A stretch of DNA of 7,207 nucleotides from contig LGFB01000063.1 in the NCBI GenBank assembly GCA_001508835.1, forward strand, positions 1 through 7,207, written 5' to 3'. Every line of letters begins with the position of its first letter. Positions within the stretch are counted from its first letter, which is position 1. The stretch comes from a bacterium 42_11 (lineage in GTDB: Bacteria > Synergistota > GBS-1). The notes beneath the pieces are model-generated. The model saw nothing but the letters and a program-made list of their open reading frames with translations, searched no databases and was not told the DNA's origin. Shown piece after piece: positions 1 through 7,207 of this stretch. A program made the position numbers and the translations under genes.

Positions 1-1059
1 GGTTTTACACCTGTAGCAATGCCCAACCGCATGCGTGTATTCTTCAACCTTTTCAAGAAGTCCCTCTTTCTCTAAATCCTCAACAACCCTTTTTCTGCAT
101 TCGAATCTATCGAGTCCCTCATATGCTCTTCCAGCTTCACCTGTCATCTTACCATCGGGACCAATAACTTTTATATGACTTAAAGAATGCCTTTGAGCCA
201 CAAGAAAATCGTTAGGATCGTGGGCAGGCGTGATTTTAACAGCACCAGTTCCAAAAGAGGGATCTACCATTTCATCGGCAATTACAACGCCTATTCTATT
301 GGTAAGTGGAATATTAACCTTTTTACCAACAAACTCCTTATATCTTTCATCATCCGGATGAACAGCCACAGCCACATCTCCCAGGATTGTTTCCGGGCGA
401 GTAGTTGCAACCGTAATATAATTGCCGGGCTCATCTAGTATAGGATACCTAACATACCACAAGCTTCCACGAACTTCCTCATGCTCAACCTCTATATCTG
501 AAAGGGCGGTTCCGCAACGAGGACACCAGTTTATTATATAATTACCCCTATAAATTAACCCTTCTCTAAAGAGTCTAACGAAGACCTCCCTTACCGCCCT
601 AGACAAACCTTCATCAAGAGTGAACCTTTCTCTATCCCAATCACAGGAAGCCCCAAGCCTTTTAAGCTGTCTAATTATGGTTCCTCCGTATTTCTCCTTC
701 CATTCCCAAACCTTCTCAAGAAACTTTTCTCTTCCCAAATCTTCCTTTTTCAGACCCTCTTTTGCAAGAGCTCTCTCCACAACGTTTTGGGTAGCTATAC
801 CAGCGTGATCTGTGCCCGGTAGCCACATAGTATTGAATCCTTGCATCCTTTTCCACCTGACAAAAATATCCTGAATGGTGTTGTTTAAGGCATGCCCCAT
901 GTGAAGGGAACCTGTAACGTTTGGAGGAGGAATTACCACAGAAAACTTCTTCCTTGAAGGGTCGACTTCGCTATGAAAATACCCCTTTTCTATCCAAAAA
1001 GAATACCACTTCTCTTCTACCCGAGAAGGATCATACGCCTTGGGAAGTTCCGATTGCAT
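1..1059 (-). CDS. valS: Valine--tRNA ligase, N-terminal part (cut by window edge)
   Basis: Cytoplasmic class I aminoacyl-tRNA synthetase that attaches valine to tRNA-Val and hydrolyses mischarged Thr-tRNA-Val. The frame is open for all 353 visible codons. The family is usually about 880 residues, so roughly 60% is missing, including the KMSKS loop and the anticodon-binding domain. Seen in order: an N-terminal [14 protein letters not shown] stretch typical of ValRS, the ATP-binding HIGH motif as HMGH at residues 53-56 after [20 protein letters not shown] at 82-91, a CPRC pair at 199-202, and the editing (CP1) domain with TTRPET at 239-244 and [16 protein letters not shown] at 290-305. A VGHCYRCK segment at 345-352 returns to the catalytic fold side. 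The [10 protein letters not shown] and GHCYRC combination separates it from IleRS and LeuRS. The ATG start follows engB by 4 bases and has a GGGAGGAG Shine-Dalgarno 9 bases upstream, inside engB. It is probably co-transcribed with engB and lon. No frameshift or missing key residue is visible. Confidence 0.97.
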   Translation of the reverse strand, partial: MQSELPKAYDPSRVEEKWYSFWIEKGYFHSEVDPSRKKFSVVIPPPNVTGSLHMGHALNNTIQDIFVRWKRMQGFNTMWLPGTDHAGIATQNVVERALAKEGLKKEDLGREKFLEKVWEWKEKYGGTIIRQLKRLGASCDWDRERFTLDEGLSRAVREVFVRLFREGLIYRGNYIINWCPRCGTALSDIEVEHEEVRGSLWYVRYPILDEPGNYITVATTRPETILGDVAVAVHPDDERYKEFVGKKVNIPLTNRIGVVIADEMVDPSFGTGAVKITPAHDPNDFLVAQRHSLSHIKVIGPDGKMTGEAGRAYEGLDRFECRKRVVEDLEKEGLLEKVEEYTHAVGHCYRCKT

Positions 1060-1063
1060 ACCT

Positions 1064-1657
1064 TTACTCTCCTCCCTTCTGGGAAAGCAATCTATTTATA
1101 AGAGACCAAGCCTCTTTCTTACCCTCTCCCGTCAGAGAAGAAAATAAAACATAGTTTTCTTCATTCAACGGGAAAAACCTCTTAGCATAATTTACCTGCT
1201 TTTTTATTTCAGATTTCGAGAGTTTATCGATTTTTGTAAAAATAAAAGCCATTTTATAGCCATAACTTTCTATCCACTCATAAAGTCTCAAATCGCTTTC
1301 CATGGGAATATGTCTTATATCTATAATCTGAAGGAAGGCCTTTAGGGCCTTCCTTCCTCTAACATAGGCATCAACCAAGCGGGCCCATCTTTTCCGTTCC
1401 TCCACAGAAACTTTGGCATAGCCATACCCCGGCAAGTCCACCAGAACGAATTCGCCATCTATAAGGTAAAAATTAAGCGAGCGTGTCTTCCCCGGTGTAG
1501 AACTAACCTTTGCCAGTTTTTTTCCAAGAAGGGTATTAATGAAGGATGATTTTCCCACATTGGATCTGCCAGCTACAGCTATTTCAGGAAAGCCAAGGTC
1601 AAAAGGAATTTCATCAGGCTGATACACACTTACTAAGAGCTTCCTCTCTTCTCTCAT
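1064..1657 (-). CDS. engB: Ribosome biogenesis GTP-binding protein EngB (YihA/YsxC)
   Basis: Small TRAFAC-class GTPase. Family members (YsxC in Bacillus, YihA in E. coli) are needed for late assembly of the large ribosomal subunit in the cytoplasm. With the ATG start the protein has 197 residues, a normal length. G1 is GRSNVGKSS at 30-38, G2 is TPGKTRS at 54-60, G3 is DLPGYG at 74-79, G4 is TKID at 141-144, and a G5-like FSSLTGEG lies at 172-179. The sequence before G1 (FPEIAVAG) also fits the family. Start choice: a TTG three codons upstream (1666) keeps the frame open and gives 200 residues. I prefer the ATG because it places the G1 glycine at residue 30, as I recall for Bacillus YsxC. Neither start has a clear Shine-Dalgarno. 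The gene begins inside the end of lon (44-base overlap, or 53 with TTG) in another frame, and valS follows after 4 bases. A strong hairpin lies within the coding region at 1330-1356. Confidence 0.96.
   Translation of the reverse strand: MREERKLLVSVYQPDEIPFDLGFPEIAVAGRSNVGKSSFINTLLGKKLAKVSSTPGKTRSLNFYLIDGEFVLVDLPGYGYAKVSVEERKRWARLVDAYVRGRKALKAFLQIIDIRHIPMESDLRLYEWIESYGYKMAFIFTKIDKLSKSEIKKQVNYAKRFFPLNEENYVLFSSLTGEGKKEAWSLINRLLSQKGGE
1069..1076 (-). promoter_or_regulatory. Shine-Dalgarno of valS, inside engB
   Basis: The minus strand reads GGGAGGAG, ending 9 bases before the valS ATG. It lies wholly within the last codons of engB, where it spells the Lys-Gly-Gly-Glu C-terminus. The engB stop (1064-1066) sits between this site and the valS start. 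This layout supports translational coupling of engB and valS and fixes the valS start at the ATG at 1057-1059. Confidence 0.8.
1330..1356 (-). repeat. Perfect 11-bp inverted repeat inside engB
   Basis: GAAGGAAGGCC and its exact reverse complement flank a 5-base loop. In the engB message this would fold into a stable GC-containing hairpin. It encodes Arg-Lys-Ala-Leu-Lys-Ala-Phe-Leu just before the QIIDIRH strand. No U-tract follows on the coding strand, so it is not a terminator. It may be only a coincidence of codon choice over a KAL-KAF repeat. Confidence 0.6.
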
Positions 1658-3995
1658 CTTTAGCAAGAGCTATCTCTAAGACTTCATTCATCCTTTCAAC
1701 AAATTTAAAGTTAATTTTCTTTCTAACCTCTGGCGGAATCTCTAACAAATCCTTTTCATTGTCCTTTGGAAGAATTACCGTAGTTATACCAGCCCGATGC
1801 GCCGCTAAAACTTTTTCCTTTATACCTCCAACGGGAAGAACCTTCCCTCGCAAAGTTATTTCACCCGTCATAGCTACATCTCTCCTTACAGGACAACCCG
1901 TTAAAACGGAAACTAATGCTGTAAGCATTGCCACTCCTGCAGAAGGACCATCTTTAGGTATAGCTCCCTCAGGAACATGGATATGAATATCCAAGTTTTT
2001 ATAAAAATCTTCTTTCACTCCAAGTTCCTTTGCATGACTTCTTATGTAGCTAACCGCAGCCTGCGCCGATTCTTGCATTACATCTCCAAGATTACCTGTT
2101 AATGTGAGTTTTCCTTTCCCCCTCATGGTTACCGCTTCTATTAAAAGTATTTCTCCGCCGACTTCTGTCCATGCAAGTCCCGTAGCTATTCCAATTTCGT
2201 CCTTTTCCTCGGCTATACCATACCTAAACTTAGGAGGCCCAAGATATATGTGAAGATTTTGAGCCGTAATCTTATATTCTTTTTCCGCTTTTTCTCCACT
2301 TTCCACTATCTTTCTTGCAACCTTTCTGCATATAGAAGCTATTTCTCTTTCCAAATTTCTAACTCCAGCCTCTCTTGTATATTCCCTTATTATTTTCCGA
2401 AGGGCTTGCTCCGTAATTTTAACCATGTTTTCATTCAGGCCGTGTCTTTCAAGCTGTTTTGGGATAAGATGCTTTAAAGCTATCATTATTTTTTCTTCCT
2501 CCGTATAACCAGGTATGTGTATAATTTCCATCCTATCTAAAAGTGGTCTTGGAATAGTATAAGTTACATTAGCGGTTGTTATAAACATGACTTCCGAAAG
2601 ATCGAAGGGAACCTCAAGAAAATGATCACTAAAGGAGTGATTTTGTTCTGGGTCTAAAACTTCGAGTAAAGCCGCTGCTGGATCTCCCCTAAAATCTATT
2701 CCTATCTTATCAACTTCATCAAGAAGGAAAACCGGGTTTTTTGTTCCAGCCTGTCTTATTTTCTGAATTATTCTGCCAGGGAGAGCACCTACATAAGTTC
2801 TTCTATGCCCTCTTATCTCAGCCTCATCCCTAACGCCACCAAGAGATATCCTTACAAACTTTCTATTTAGGGCTCGGGCTATAGACCGTGCCAAGGAAGT
2901 CTTTCCGACACCCGGTGGTCCAACAAAGCAAAGAATTTGCCCTCTCATTTTCTTAGAAAGTTTTCTAACCGCAAGATACTCCAAAATTCTCTCCTTAACC
3001 TTTTCGAGCCCATAGTGGTCCTCATCTAAAATTCTGGCAGCTCTGGATATATCGAGCTTGTCTTTTGTCCGTTTAGACCACGGCAAGGAAACCAACCAAT
3101 CGAGATATGTCCTAACAACGGTAGCCTCCGCCGTCATAGGTAGCATTTTCTCAAGACGTTTAAGTTCGTGCATAGCCTTTTCCTCAACTTGAGGAGGCAT
3201 TTTAGCTTCCTTTATCTTCCTGGCATACTCCTCTATCTCCTCTGCAAGCTCATCTGTTCTACCAAGCTCCTTCTGTATAGCCTTGAGTTGTTCTCTCAGA
3301 TAATACTCCTTCTGCGTTTGCTCCATCTGCTTTCTTACCTCTTCGTGAATCTTCTTCTCGAGCTCTAAAACTTCGACCTCTCTAACAAGGAAAGACAAAA
3401 GCTTTTTCAATCTCTCTTCGGGAAGAATCGCTTCCAAAATTTGTTGCTTTTCTTGAAGTTTGATGTGCATGTTAGCGGCGATTATATCAGCAATGCGGCT
3501 GGCATCGCTCAAGCTCATAATAGTAATCATTATCTCCGGAGGAACCTTTGGATGAAGCTTAACATATTTCTCAAACTCAGATATAACATTTCTTAAAAGA
3601 GCCTCAACATGTGGAGAATAGGGAACTTCCAGAGATATAGGAGTAACCCGAACTTCAAAGAATTCATCAGTTTTTAGGAAATCATCTATTCTAACTCTCT
3701 CTTTACCTTCAACCAAGACTTTCACAGTATTATCCGGTAGTTTCACCATCTGGTGTATATGACACAGCGTGCCTATACTATAAAGGTCGGAAGGTTTAGG
3801 ATCCTCAACCTTAGGATCCTTCTGTGCCGCAATTACTATTAACCTATTACCGAGCATAGCTACTTCTAAAGCTTTCAAGGACTTAGGCCTTCCGACAAAC
3901 AAAGGAACCACTATATTAGGAAAAACAACAACATCCCTAACCGCAAGAAGAGGTACTATTTCTTGCATTCTCACCTGAGGCAAAAAACTATCCAT
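1614..3995 (-). CDS. lon: ATP-dependent protease Lon (LonA type)
   Basis: Cytosolic hexameric AAA+ serine protease that unfolds and degrades misfolded and selected regulatory proteins. At 793 residues it is a full-length LonA. The N-terminal substrate-recognition (LAN) domain starts at about residue 13 ([13 protein letters not shown]) and runs to about 200. A coiled-coil region follows at about 205-285, containing the family segment [17 protein letters not shown] (229-245). The AAA+ module has Walker A GPPGVGKT at 359-366, Walker B FLLDEVDK at 423-430, sensor-1 TTAN ending at Asn476, and the GVRNLER sensor-2 region at 544-550. The C-terminal protease domain has the PKDGPSAG motif with catalytic Ser685, and Lys728 in GGIKEK completes the Ser-Lys dyad. 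No transmembrane segment is present, which rules out LonB. ATG was chosen because an AGGAGGG site lies 10 bases upstream. It follows clpX after 15 bases. The last 14 residues, after the domain ends near VLEIAL, are encoded within the overlap with engB. All catalytic residues are present. Confidence 0.98.
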   Translation of the reverse strand: MDSFLPQVRMQEIVPLLAVRDVVVFPNIVVPLFVGRPKSLKALEVAMLGNRLIVIAAQKDPKVEDPKPSDLYSIGTLCHIHQMVKLPDNTVKVLVEGKERVRIDDFLKTDEFFEVRVTPISLEVPYSPHVEALLRNVISEFEKYVKLHPKVPPEIMITIMSLSDASRIADIIAANMHIKLQEKQQILEAILPEERLKKLLSFLVREVEVLELEKKIHEEVRKQMEQTQKEYYLREQLKAIQKELGRTDELAEEIEEYARKIKEAKMPPQVEEKAMHELKRLEKMLPMTAEATVVRTYLDWLVSLPWSKRTKDKLDISRAARILDEDHYGLEKVKERILEYLAVRKLSKKMRGQILCFVGPPGVGKTSLARSIARALNRKFVRISLGGVRDEAEIRGHRRTYVGALPGRIIQKIRQAGTKNPVFLLDEVDKIGIDFRGDPAAALLEVLDPEQNHSFSDHFLEVPFDLSEVMFITTANVTYTIPRPLLDRMEIIHIPGYTEEEKIMIALKHLIPKQLERHGLNENMVKITEQALRKIIREYTREAGVRNLEREIASICRKVARKIVESGEKAEKEYKITAQNLHIYLGPPKFRYGIAEEKDEIGIATGLAWTEVGGEILLIEAVTMRGKGKLTLTGNLGDVMQESAQAAVSYIRSHAKELGVKEDFYKNLDIHIHVPEGAIPKDGPSAGVAMLTALVSVLTGCPVRRDVAMTGEITLRGKVLPVGGIKEKVLAAHRAGITTVILPKDNEKDLLEIPPEVRKKINFKFVERMNEVLEIALAKDERREEALSKCVSA

Positions 3996-4005
3996 AGACT
4001 TCTAT

Positions 4006-4012
4006 CCCTCCT
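4006..4012 (-). promoter_or_regulatory. Shine-Dalgarno of lon, overlapping the clpX stop
   Basis: AGGAGGG on the minus strand, 10 bases before the lon ATG. Its first bases are shared with the clpX stop codon TAG (4011-4013). A ribosome ending clpX would finish directly on the lon initiation site, which favours coupled translation and fixes the lon start. Confidence 0.8.
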
Positions 4013-5306
4013 AAGCCAATCTTATAAGTGTATCGCTTGCTTCTACACCTTTCTTCTTCGATGGTCCTTCTAACACCAAAGGAGGAGCACCTTTCTCAAC
4101 CGTTTCTTTAGTTATAACACATTTTCTAATATTTTCAGAAGAGGGTATCTCAAACATAACATCTAATAAAACTTCTTCGATTATTGCTCTTAAGCCACGA
4201 GCGCCTGTCTTAAGCTCCAACGCCTTTCTCGCTATGCTTCTTAAAGCTTCCTCTTCAAAATCAAGTTCTACACCGTCAAGTTCGAATATCTTCTTATACT
4301 GCTTAACCAAAGCGTTTTTAGGTTCCGTCAAAATCCTGACTAAAGCGTTTTCATCCAACGGATGTAAAGTAGCAATTATGGGCAATCTTCCCACGAATTC
4401 AGGTATCATTCCAAACTTAAGCAAATCTTCAGGCATAACCTTTTCAAGGATTTTACCAATATCGAGCTCCTCTTCTTTCGTAATATCCCTTCCAAATCCT
4501 AATCCTTTCTTTCCAATTCTTCTGCCTATTATTTCAGTAATACCCTCGAACGCCCCTCCACAAATGAAAAGAATATTCGTAGTGTTGACAGGTATAAATT
4601 CTTGATAGGGATGCTTTCTACCACCCCGTGGAGGAACATGAGCAATCGTCCCTTCCAGAATCTTTAGTAGAGCCTGCTGAACCCCTTCACCGGAAACATC
4701 CCTCGTAATAGAGGGACTATCTCCCCTCCTAGCTATTTTGTCTATTTCATCTATGTAAACTATACCCTTTTCTGCTCTTTTAACATCAAAATCCGCCGCT
4801 TGAAGCAATCTTAAAAGAATATCCTCAACATCCTCTCCAACATACCCTGCTTCCGTGAGGGTGGTTGCATCAGCTATAGCAAATGGAACATTTAGCATCT
4901 TGGCCAATGTCTGGGCAAGTAAAGTTTTCCCACAACCCGTGGGTCCTATTAAGAGAATATTGCTTTTTTCTATATCCATATTACTGGATCGATCGCTACA
5001 ATATATACGCTTATAGTGATTATAAACAGCAACAGAGAGAATTCTCTTAGCTTTTTCTTGCCCAACGACATAGTCGTCGAGAAATCTCTTTATTTCAGCA
5101 GGCTTAGGCAAAGAAGATCTAAGAGTTACAGGCCTATCATCTTCCATCTCCGCATCGAGAATTTGCTTGCACAAATCAACACATTCATTGCATATACTAA
5201 CACCTGGCCCCACTATTATTCTTTTAACTTCCCCTTGACTCCTACCACAAAAGGAGCAAACCAGCTTCCTCTTGTTTTTCTCGCTATCCCCCCTAAAAGT
5301 TATCAT
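4011..5306 (-). CDS. clpX: ATP-dependent Clp protease ATP-binding subunit ClpX
   Basis: AAA+ unfoldase that recognises tagged substrates, unfolds them and feeds them into ClpP. It has 431 residues, close to the usual 410-430. The N-terminal zinc-binding domain carries CSFC (Cys17, Cys20) and CNEC (Cys39, Cys42). The AAA+ domain has Walker A GPTGCGKT at 121-128, the GYVG pore loop at 154-157, and Walker B VYIDEIDK at 183-190. The RKH pore loop follows at 230-232 (GRKHP) and the ClpP-docking tripeptide as LGF at 269-271, where E. coli has IGF. The arginine-finger segment EFVGRLP spans 303-309, and the sensor-2 motif GARGLR is at 368-373. The ATG start is 4 bases after the clpP stop. An AAGGAAG Shine-Dalgarno lies 7 bases upstream inside the last clpP codons. 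The adjacent ClpP and the intact docking loop indicate a working ClpXP pair. The C-terminal tail ends IRLA, and no residue needed for function is missing. Confidence 0.98.
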   Translation of the reverse strand: MITFRGDSEKNKRKLVCSFCGRSQGEVKRIIVGPGVSICNECVDLCKQILDAEMEDDRPVTLRSSLPKPAEIKRFLDDYVVGQEKAKRILSVAVYNHYKRIYCSDRSSNMDIEKSNILLIGPTGCGKTLLAQTLAKMLNVPFAIADATTLTEAGYVGEDVEDILLRLLQAADFDVKRAEKGIVYIDEIDKIARRGDSPSITRDVSGEGVQQALLKILEGTIAHVPPRGGRKHPYQEFIPVNTTNILFICGGAFEGITEIIGRRIGKKGLGFGRDITKEEELDIGKILEKVMPEDLLKFGMIPEFVGRLPIIATLHPLDENALVRILTEPKNALVKQYKKIFELDGVELDFEEEALRSIARKALELKTGARGLRAIIEEVLLDVMFEIPSSENIRKCVITKETVEKGAPPLVLEGPSKKKGVEASDTLIRLA

Positions 5307-5310
5307 CCAA

Positions 5311-5892
5311 TCACTTCCTTCTTGTTATTACTTCATCTATTATCCCATACTCTTTGGCATCTTCCGCCGTCATATAGAAATCCCTGTCTGTATCTTTCTC
5401 TATTCTTTCGAGACTTTGACCCGTATGCTTAACCAGAATATCGTTTATTAAACCCCTCAATCTCATTATTTCCTTGGCCTGTATGTTTATGTCTGTAGCC
5501 TGTCCCTGAGCACCACCAAGGGGTTGATGAAGCATTATACGGGCATGAGGCAAAGCATATCGCTTCCCCTTTGTCCCAGCAGCCAAAAGCACAGCTGCCA
5601 TACTCGCAGCTTGACCTATACATATGGTGCAAATATCAGCCTTTATATATTGCATGGTATCGTAGATAGCAAGCCCCGCCGTCACCAACCCGCCAGGACT
5701 ATTTATGTAAATGAATATATCCTTTTTAGGATCCTCCGCCTCAAGAAAAAGAAGCTGAGCAACTACGATATTCGCAACATTGTCATCTATGGGTTCACCG
5801 ATAAAGATGATTCTATCCTTCAACAAACGAGAATAAATATCATATGCTCTTTCTCCTCTATGTGTCTGCTCTATCACTACTGGAATCAACAT
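5311..5892 (-). CDS. clpP: ATP-dependent Clp protease proteolytic subunit ClpP
   Basis: Serine peptidase that forms a double-ring tetradecamer and degrades proteins delivered by ClpX (or other Clp ATPases). From the ATG the protein has 193 residues. The catalytic triad is Ser97 (in GQAASMAA), His122 (in IMLHQP) and Asp171 (in DRDFYM). These numbers match those of mature E. coli ClpP, and the N-terminus [10 protein letters not shown] resembles Bacillus ClpP. That is why I chose this ATG. The alternative is a GTG at 5905-5907, which adds MKIEK (198 residues). It has an AAGGGAAG stretch just upstream, whereas the GAGGTGA that could serve the ATG lies 11 bases away, so the GTG remains possible. 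Other family segments seen are [21 protein letters not shown] and the INSPGG loop. Any propeptide would be very short. The start lies inside the end of tig (35 bases, or 50 with GTG), and clpX follows after 4 bases, which implies coordinated ClpXP production. Confidence 0.97.
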   Translation of the reverse strand: MLIPVVIEQTHRGERAYDIYSRLLKDRIIFIGEPIDDNVANIVVAQLLFLEAEDPKKDIFIYINSPGGLVTAGLAIYDTMQYIKADICTICIGQAASMAAVLLAAGTKGKRYALPHARIMLHQPLGGAQGQATDINIQAKEIMRLRGLINDILVKHTGQSLERIEKDTDRDFYMTAEDAKEYGIIDEVITRRK

Positions 5893-7120
5893 TTTTTCTA
5901 TCTTCACCTCTTCCCTTAATGTATTCTATAACCTTTTCTATTGCTTTTCTTCTTATTATATCACTCTTCAGAACTTTTATTCTCTCCTCGCTTTCCCAAA
6001 AGGCCTTAACACGTTCATAGGGAACATTGTTTTCCTGCGCTATGCTCCGTAGCTCTGCCTCAACCTCCTCATCGGAAACTGAAACATTCTCCTTTTCCGC
6101 TAAAGCATCGAGAACAAACTCCCTTTTCAATCTCTTTTCTGCCCTAGTTTTATAGTACTCGCTTACTTTACCTTCCTCAATTCCTATCCTTCGTAAAAAC
6201 TCTTCCAAGCTCATGCCGTATTCTTCGGCCTTCCTCTTATCGCTTTCCTTGAGATACTCTATTTCTTCAGCCACAGCCTCTTCAGGAAGTTCAACCTCTG
6301 AAAGCTCTACCAGTTTTTCTATAACTCTCTCTCTGAAAGCAATCTCAACCCTTCTTTTAAGTTCCGCCTCAAGCGCCTCCCTTATAGACTTCTTACACTC
6401 CTCCAAACTCTCGAACCCAAGGGAAACCGCAAAATCCTCATTTATCTCAGGTAACCTTTTCTCTCTTATCTCCAATACCTTTATTGTAAACCTTTCTCCC
6501 TTAATTTCAAGTTCCCTCTCATCTCCAACATTTAATCCCTCAAGCTTTTCCTTAACTTCCTCACTCAAGAAAAGTTGAGCCTTTCTCCATTCGCCACTTT
6601 TTTCATCTTTGACCTCAACAATAAGAAAGTCTCCAAGTTTCGCTGGTCTATCCTTTACCTCTTCGAAAGTGGCGAGGCGCTCCTGATAATCCTTCAAAAC
6701 TTCATTAACCATCTCATCGGTAACCTCGATCTTGTCCTCGGTAACATCTATATCATCGTAATTTCCCAACTTAACTTCCGGCTTTAACACAAGATCAACT
6801 GTAAATACCAAAGGTCTGCCTTCCTCAATTTCTGCAAAGGATATACGTGGCCTTGTTATAGGATCCAAGTTAAGATCCTTAATCGCCTTGTCATAAGCAG
6901 GTGGAGCTATATCTTGAATAGCCTCATCGTATATAATCTTCTTTCCATAAACCGCTTCAAAGACCTTTCTCGGAATCATACCTTTCCTAAAGCCGGGTAT
7001 ATTTGCATCTTTTACAAGTTTTTTAAAAGCTCTATTCACAGCCTGAGAAAATTCCTCCGCCGGAATTTCAATCTTAACCTTCGCATGATGACCTTCTCTT
7101 TGAAGAATTTCTGCTTTCAT
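5858..7120 (-). CDS. tig: Trigger factor, ribosome-associated chaperone, with shortened PPIase domain
   Basis: Chaperone that docks at the ribosome exit tunnel and shields nascent chains. It has 420 residues, within the family range. The N-terminal ribosome-binding domain (about 1-115) carries the signature loop GFRKGMIPR at 43-51. The C-terminal helical chaperone domain (about 222-402) begins with LPEINEDFA and is dominated by charged helices. The middle FKBP-like domain (about 158-222) is unusual. It opens normally (GDFLIVEV) and closes normally ([14 protein letters not shown]) but spans only about 65 residues, where about 90 are usual. The IPGFE-type segment and the FPEEY flap, as in E. 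coli, cannot be found, so prolyl isomerase activity is doubtful (inference). The tail after residue 402 is charged and Ser/Asp-rich ([15 protein letters not shown]) and is partly encoded within the overlap with clpP. The ATG is fixed by an AGGAGGG site 6 bases upstream. This is the first gene of the visible cluster. Confidence 0.97.
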   Translation of the reverse strand: MKAEILQREGHHAKVKIEIPAEEFSQAVNRAFKKLVKDANIPGFRKGMIPRKVFEAVYGKKIIYDEAIQDIAPPAYDKAIKDLNLDPITRPRISFAEIEEGRPLVFTVDLVLKPEVKLGNYDDIDVTEDKIEVTDEMVNEVLKDYQERLATFEEVKDRPAKLGDFLIVEVKDEKSGEWRKAQLFLSEEVKEKLEGLNVGDERELEIKGERFTIKVLEIREKRLPEINEDFAVSLGFESLEECKKSIREALEAELKRRVEIAFRERVIEKLVELSEVELPEEAVAEEIEYLKESDKRKAEEYGMSLEEFLRRIGIEEGKVSEYYKTRAEKRLKREFVLDALAEKENVSVSDEEVEAELRSIAQENNVPYERVKAFWESEERIKVLKSDIIRRKAIEKVIEYIKGRGEDRKNVDSSSDRADT

Positions 7121-7126
7121 TGTATT

Positions 7127-7133
7127 CCCTCCT
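7127..7133 (-). promoter_or_regulatory. Shine-Dalgarno of tig
   Basis: AGGAGGG on the minus strand, 6 bases before the tig ATG. It is a near-consensus, well-spaced site that fixes the start of the first gene in the cluster and lies just after the stem-loop and its U-rich tail. Confidence 0.85.
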
Positions 7134-7136
7134 CAT

Positions 7137-7178
7137 TAAATATTAAAAGGATGCTTCTTAATACCAGAAGCATCCTTT
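7137..7178 (-). terminator. Intrinsic terminator or attenuator upstream of tig
   Basis: A perfect 13-bp inverted repeat (arms 7146-7158 and 7166-7178, 7-base loop) reads AAAGGATGCTTCT on the minus strand. A tail TTTTAATATTT follows the 3' arm. A stem plus U-rich tract fits a Rho-independent terminator for a minus-strand transcript arriving from the right, probably a tRNA. The tig ATG lies only 25 bases past the stem, and I see no promoter in that space. The hairpin may therefore be partly read through and set the level of tig-operon transcription. The tract is interrupted by A residues, so efficiency may be moderate. Confidence 0.7.
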
Positions 7179-7200
7179 CTCTTGTATCTTCAAGCCCAAC

Positions 7201-7207
7201 TGGTGCG
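7201..7207 (-). tRNA. Possible 3' end of a tRNA (partial, window edge)
   Basis: The first seven minus-strand bases at the window edge read CGCACCA, which fits an acceptor-stem end plus discriminator A plus encoded CCA. tRNA-Leu genes often end in this way (for example CTCGCACCA in E. coli leucine tRNA). The candidate terminator follows about 22 bases later, as expected after a tRNA gene. Only seven bases are visible, so neither tRNA identity nor existence can be proven from this window. Confidence 0.35.

Noticed and set aside
187..438. 83-codon plus-strand frame near the left end
   Set aside because: It is antisense to valS, whose frame is continuous with family motifs throughout. No sign of a separate gene was found.
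1546..1986. 146-codon open frame on the plus strand
   Set aside because: It is antisense to lon and engB, which are both certain by motif. Its translation shows no domain and no ribosome site was evident, so it is a shadow frame.
3796..3820. Direct repeat TTAGGATCCT, twice, 15 bases apart
   Set aside because: It encodes the repeated Asp-Pro-Lys triplets in the Lon N-domain (DPKVEDPK). It is too short to suggest a regulatory or mobile element.
4011..4022. ClpX C-terminus IRLA as a possible self-degradation tag
   Set aside because: It only loosely resembles the LAA end of the ssrA tag recognised by ClpX. A three-residue likeness at a variable tail is not enough.
4234..4605. Ser-rich 123-codon plus-strand frame
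   Set aside because: The Ser/Leu-rich composition is the expected antisense product of purine-rich Glu/Arg codons in clpX. No independent evidence supports it.
5016..5919. Plus-strand open frames of 138 and 131 codons across clpX and clpP
   Set aside because: They lie opposite well-supported genes, their compositions look like reverse translations of coding DNA, and they show no recognisable motif.
7121..7207. CIRCE or sigma-type heat-shock promoter before tig
   Set aside because: I searched by eye for the TTAGCACTC/GAGTGCTAA inverted repeat and for -35/-10 pairs. None with acceptable spacing was found in the 87 visible bases.

Overview
The window is almost entirely one tightly packed run of genes on the minus strand. 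In transcription order (right to left) they are tig (trigger factor), clpP, clpX, lon, engB (yihA/ysxC type GTPase) and the first 353 codons of valS, which leaves the window at base 1. Each identification rests on motifs read directly from the translations. The open frames on the plus strand are antisense shadows of these genes and are not annotated.

Organism: this is a bacterium. The tig-clpP-clpX-lon-engB order is the classic bacterial protein quality-control cluster, with variants in Firmicutes, Deltaproteobacteria-like groups and other anaerobic lineages. The coding strand is visibly purine-rich. Arginine is written mostly as AGA/AGG, isoleucine often as ATA, and the proteins are rich in Lys and Glu. 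These traits are common in thermophiles, so I infer a moderately A+T-leaning thermophilic or thermotolerant, probably anaerobic, bacterium. I cannot name the phylum from the sequence alone.

Layout: bases 7121-7207 are the only noncoding stretch. They hold what looks like the 3' end of a tRNA at the window edge (CGCA plus CCA on the minus strand), a perfect 13-bp inverted repeat followed by a short U-rich tract (terminator or attenuator), and a strong Shine-Dalgarno for tig. Downstream, junctions are 4-15 bases or overlaps. tig runs 35 bases into clpP (50 if the GTG start is used), clpP and clpX are 4 bases apart, and clpX and lon are 15 apart with the lon Shine-Dalgarno overlapping the clpX stop. 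lon runs 44 bases into engB (53 if the TTG start is used). engB and valS are 4 apart, with the valS Shine-Dalgarno inside the last engB codons. No terminator was seen inside the cluster, so it is probably one transcript.

Function: the genes follow a protein from synthesis to disposal. ValRS charges tRNA-Val, EngB assists large ribosomal subunit assembly, and trigger factor shields nascent chains at the ribosome exit. ClpXP and Lon degrade tagged, misfolded or regulatory proteins. The main oddities are a shortened peptidyl-prolyl isomerase domain in trigger factor, the two long gene overlaps with uncertain start codons, and a strong hairpin inside engB. I found no mobile element, CRISPR array or undescribed defence-like system here.
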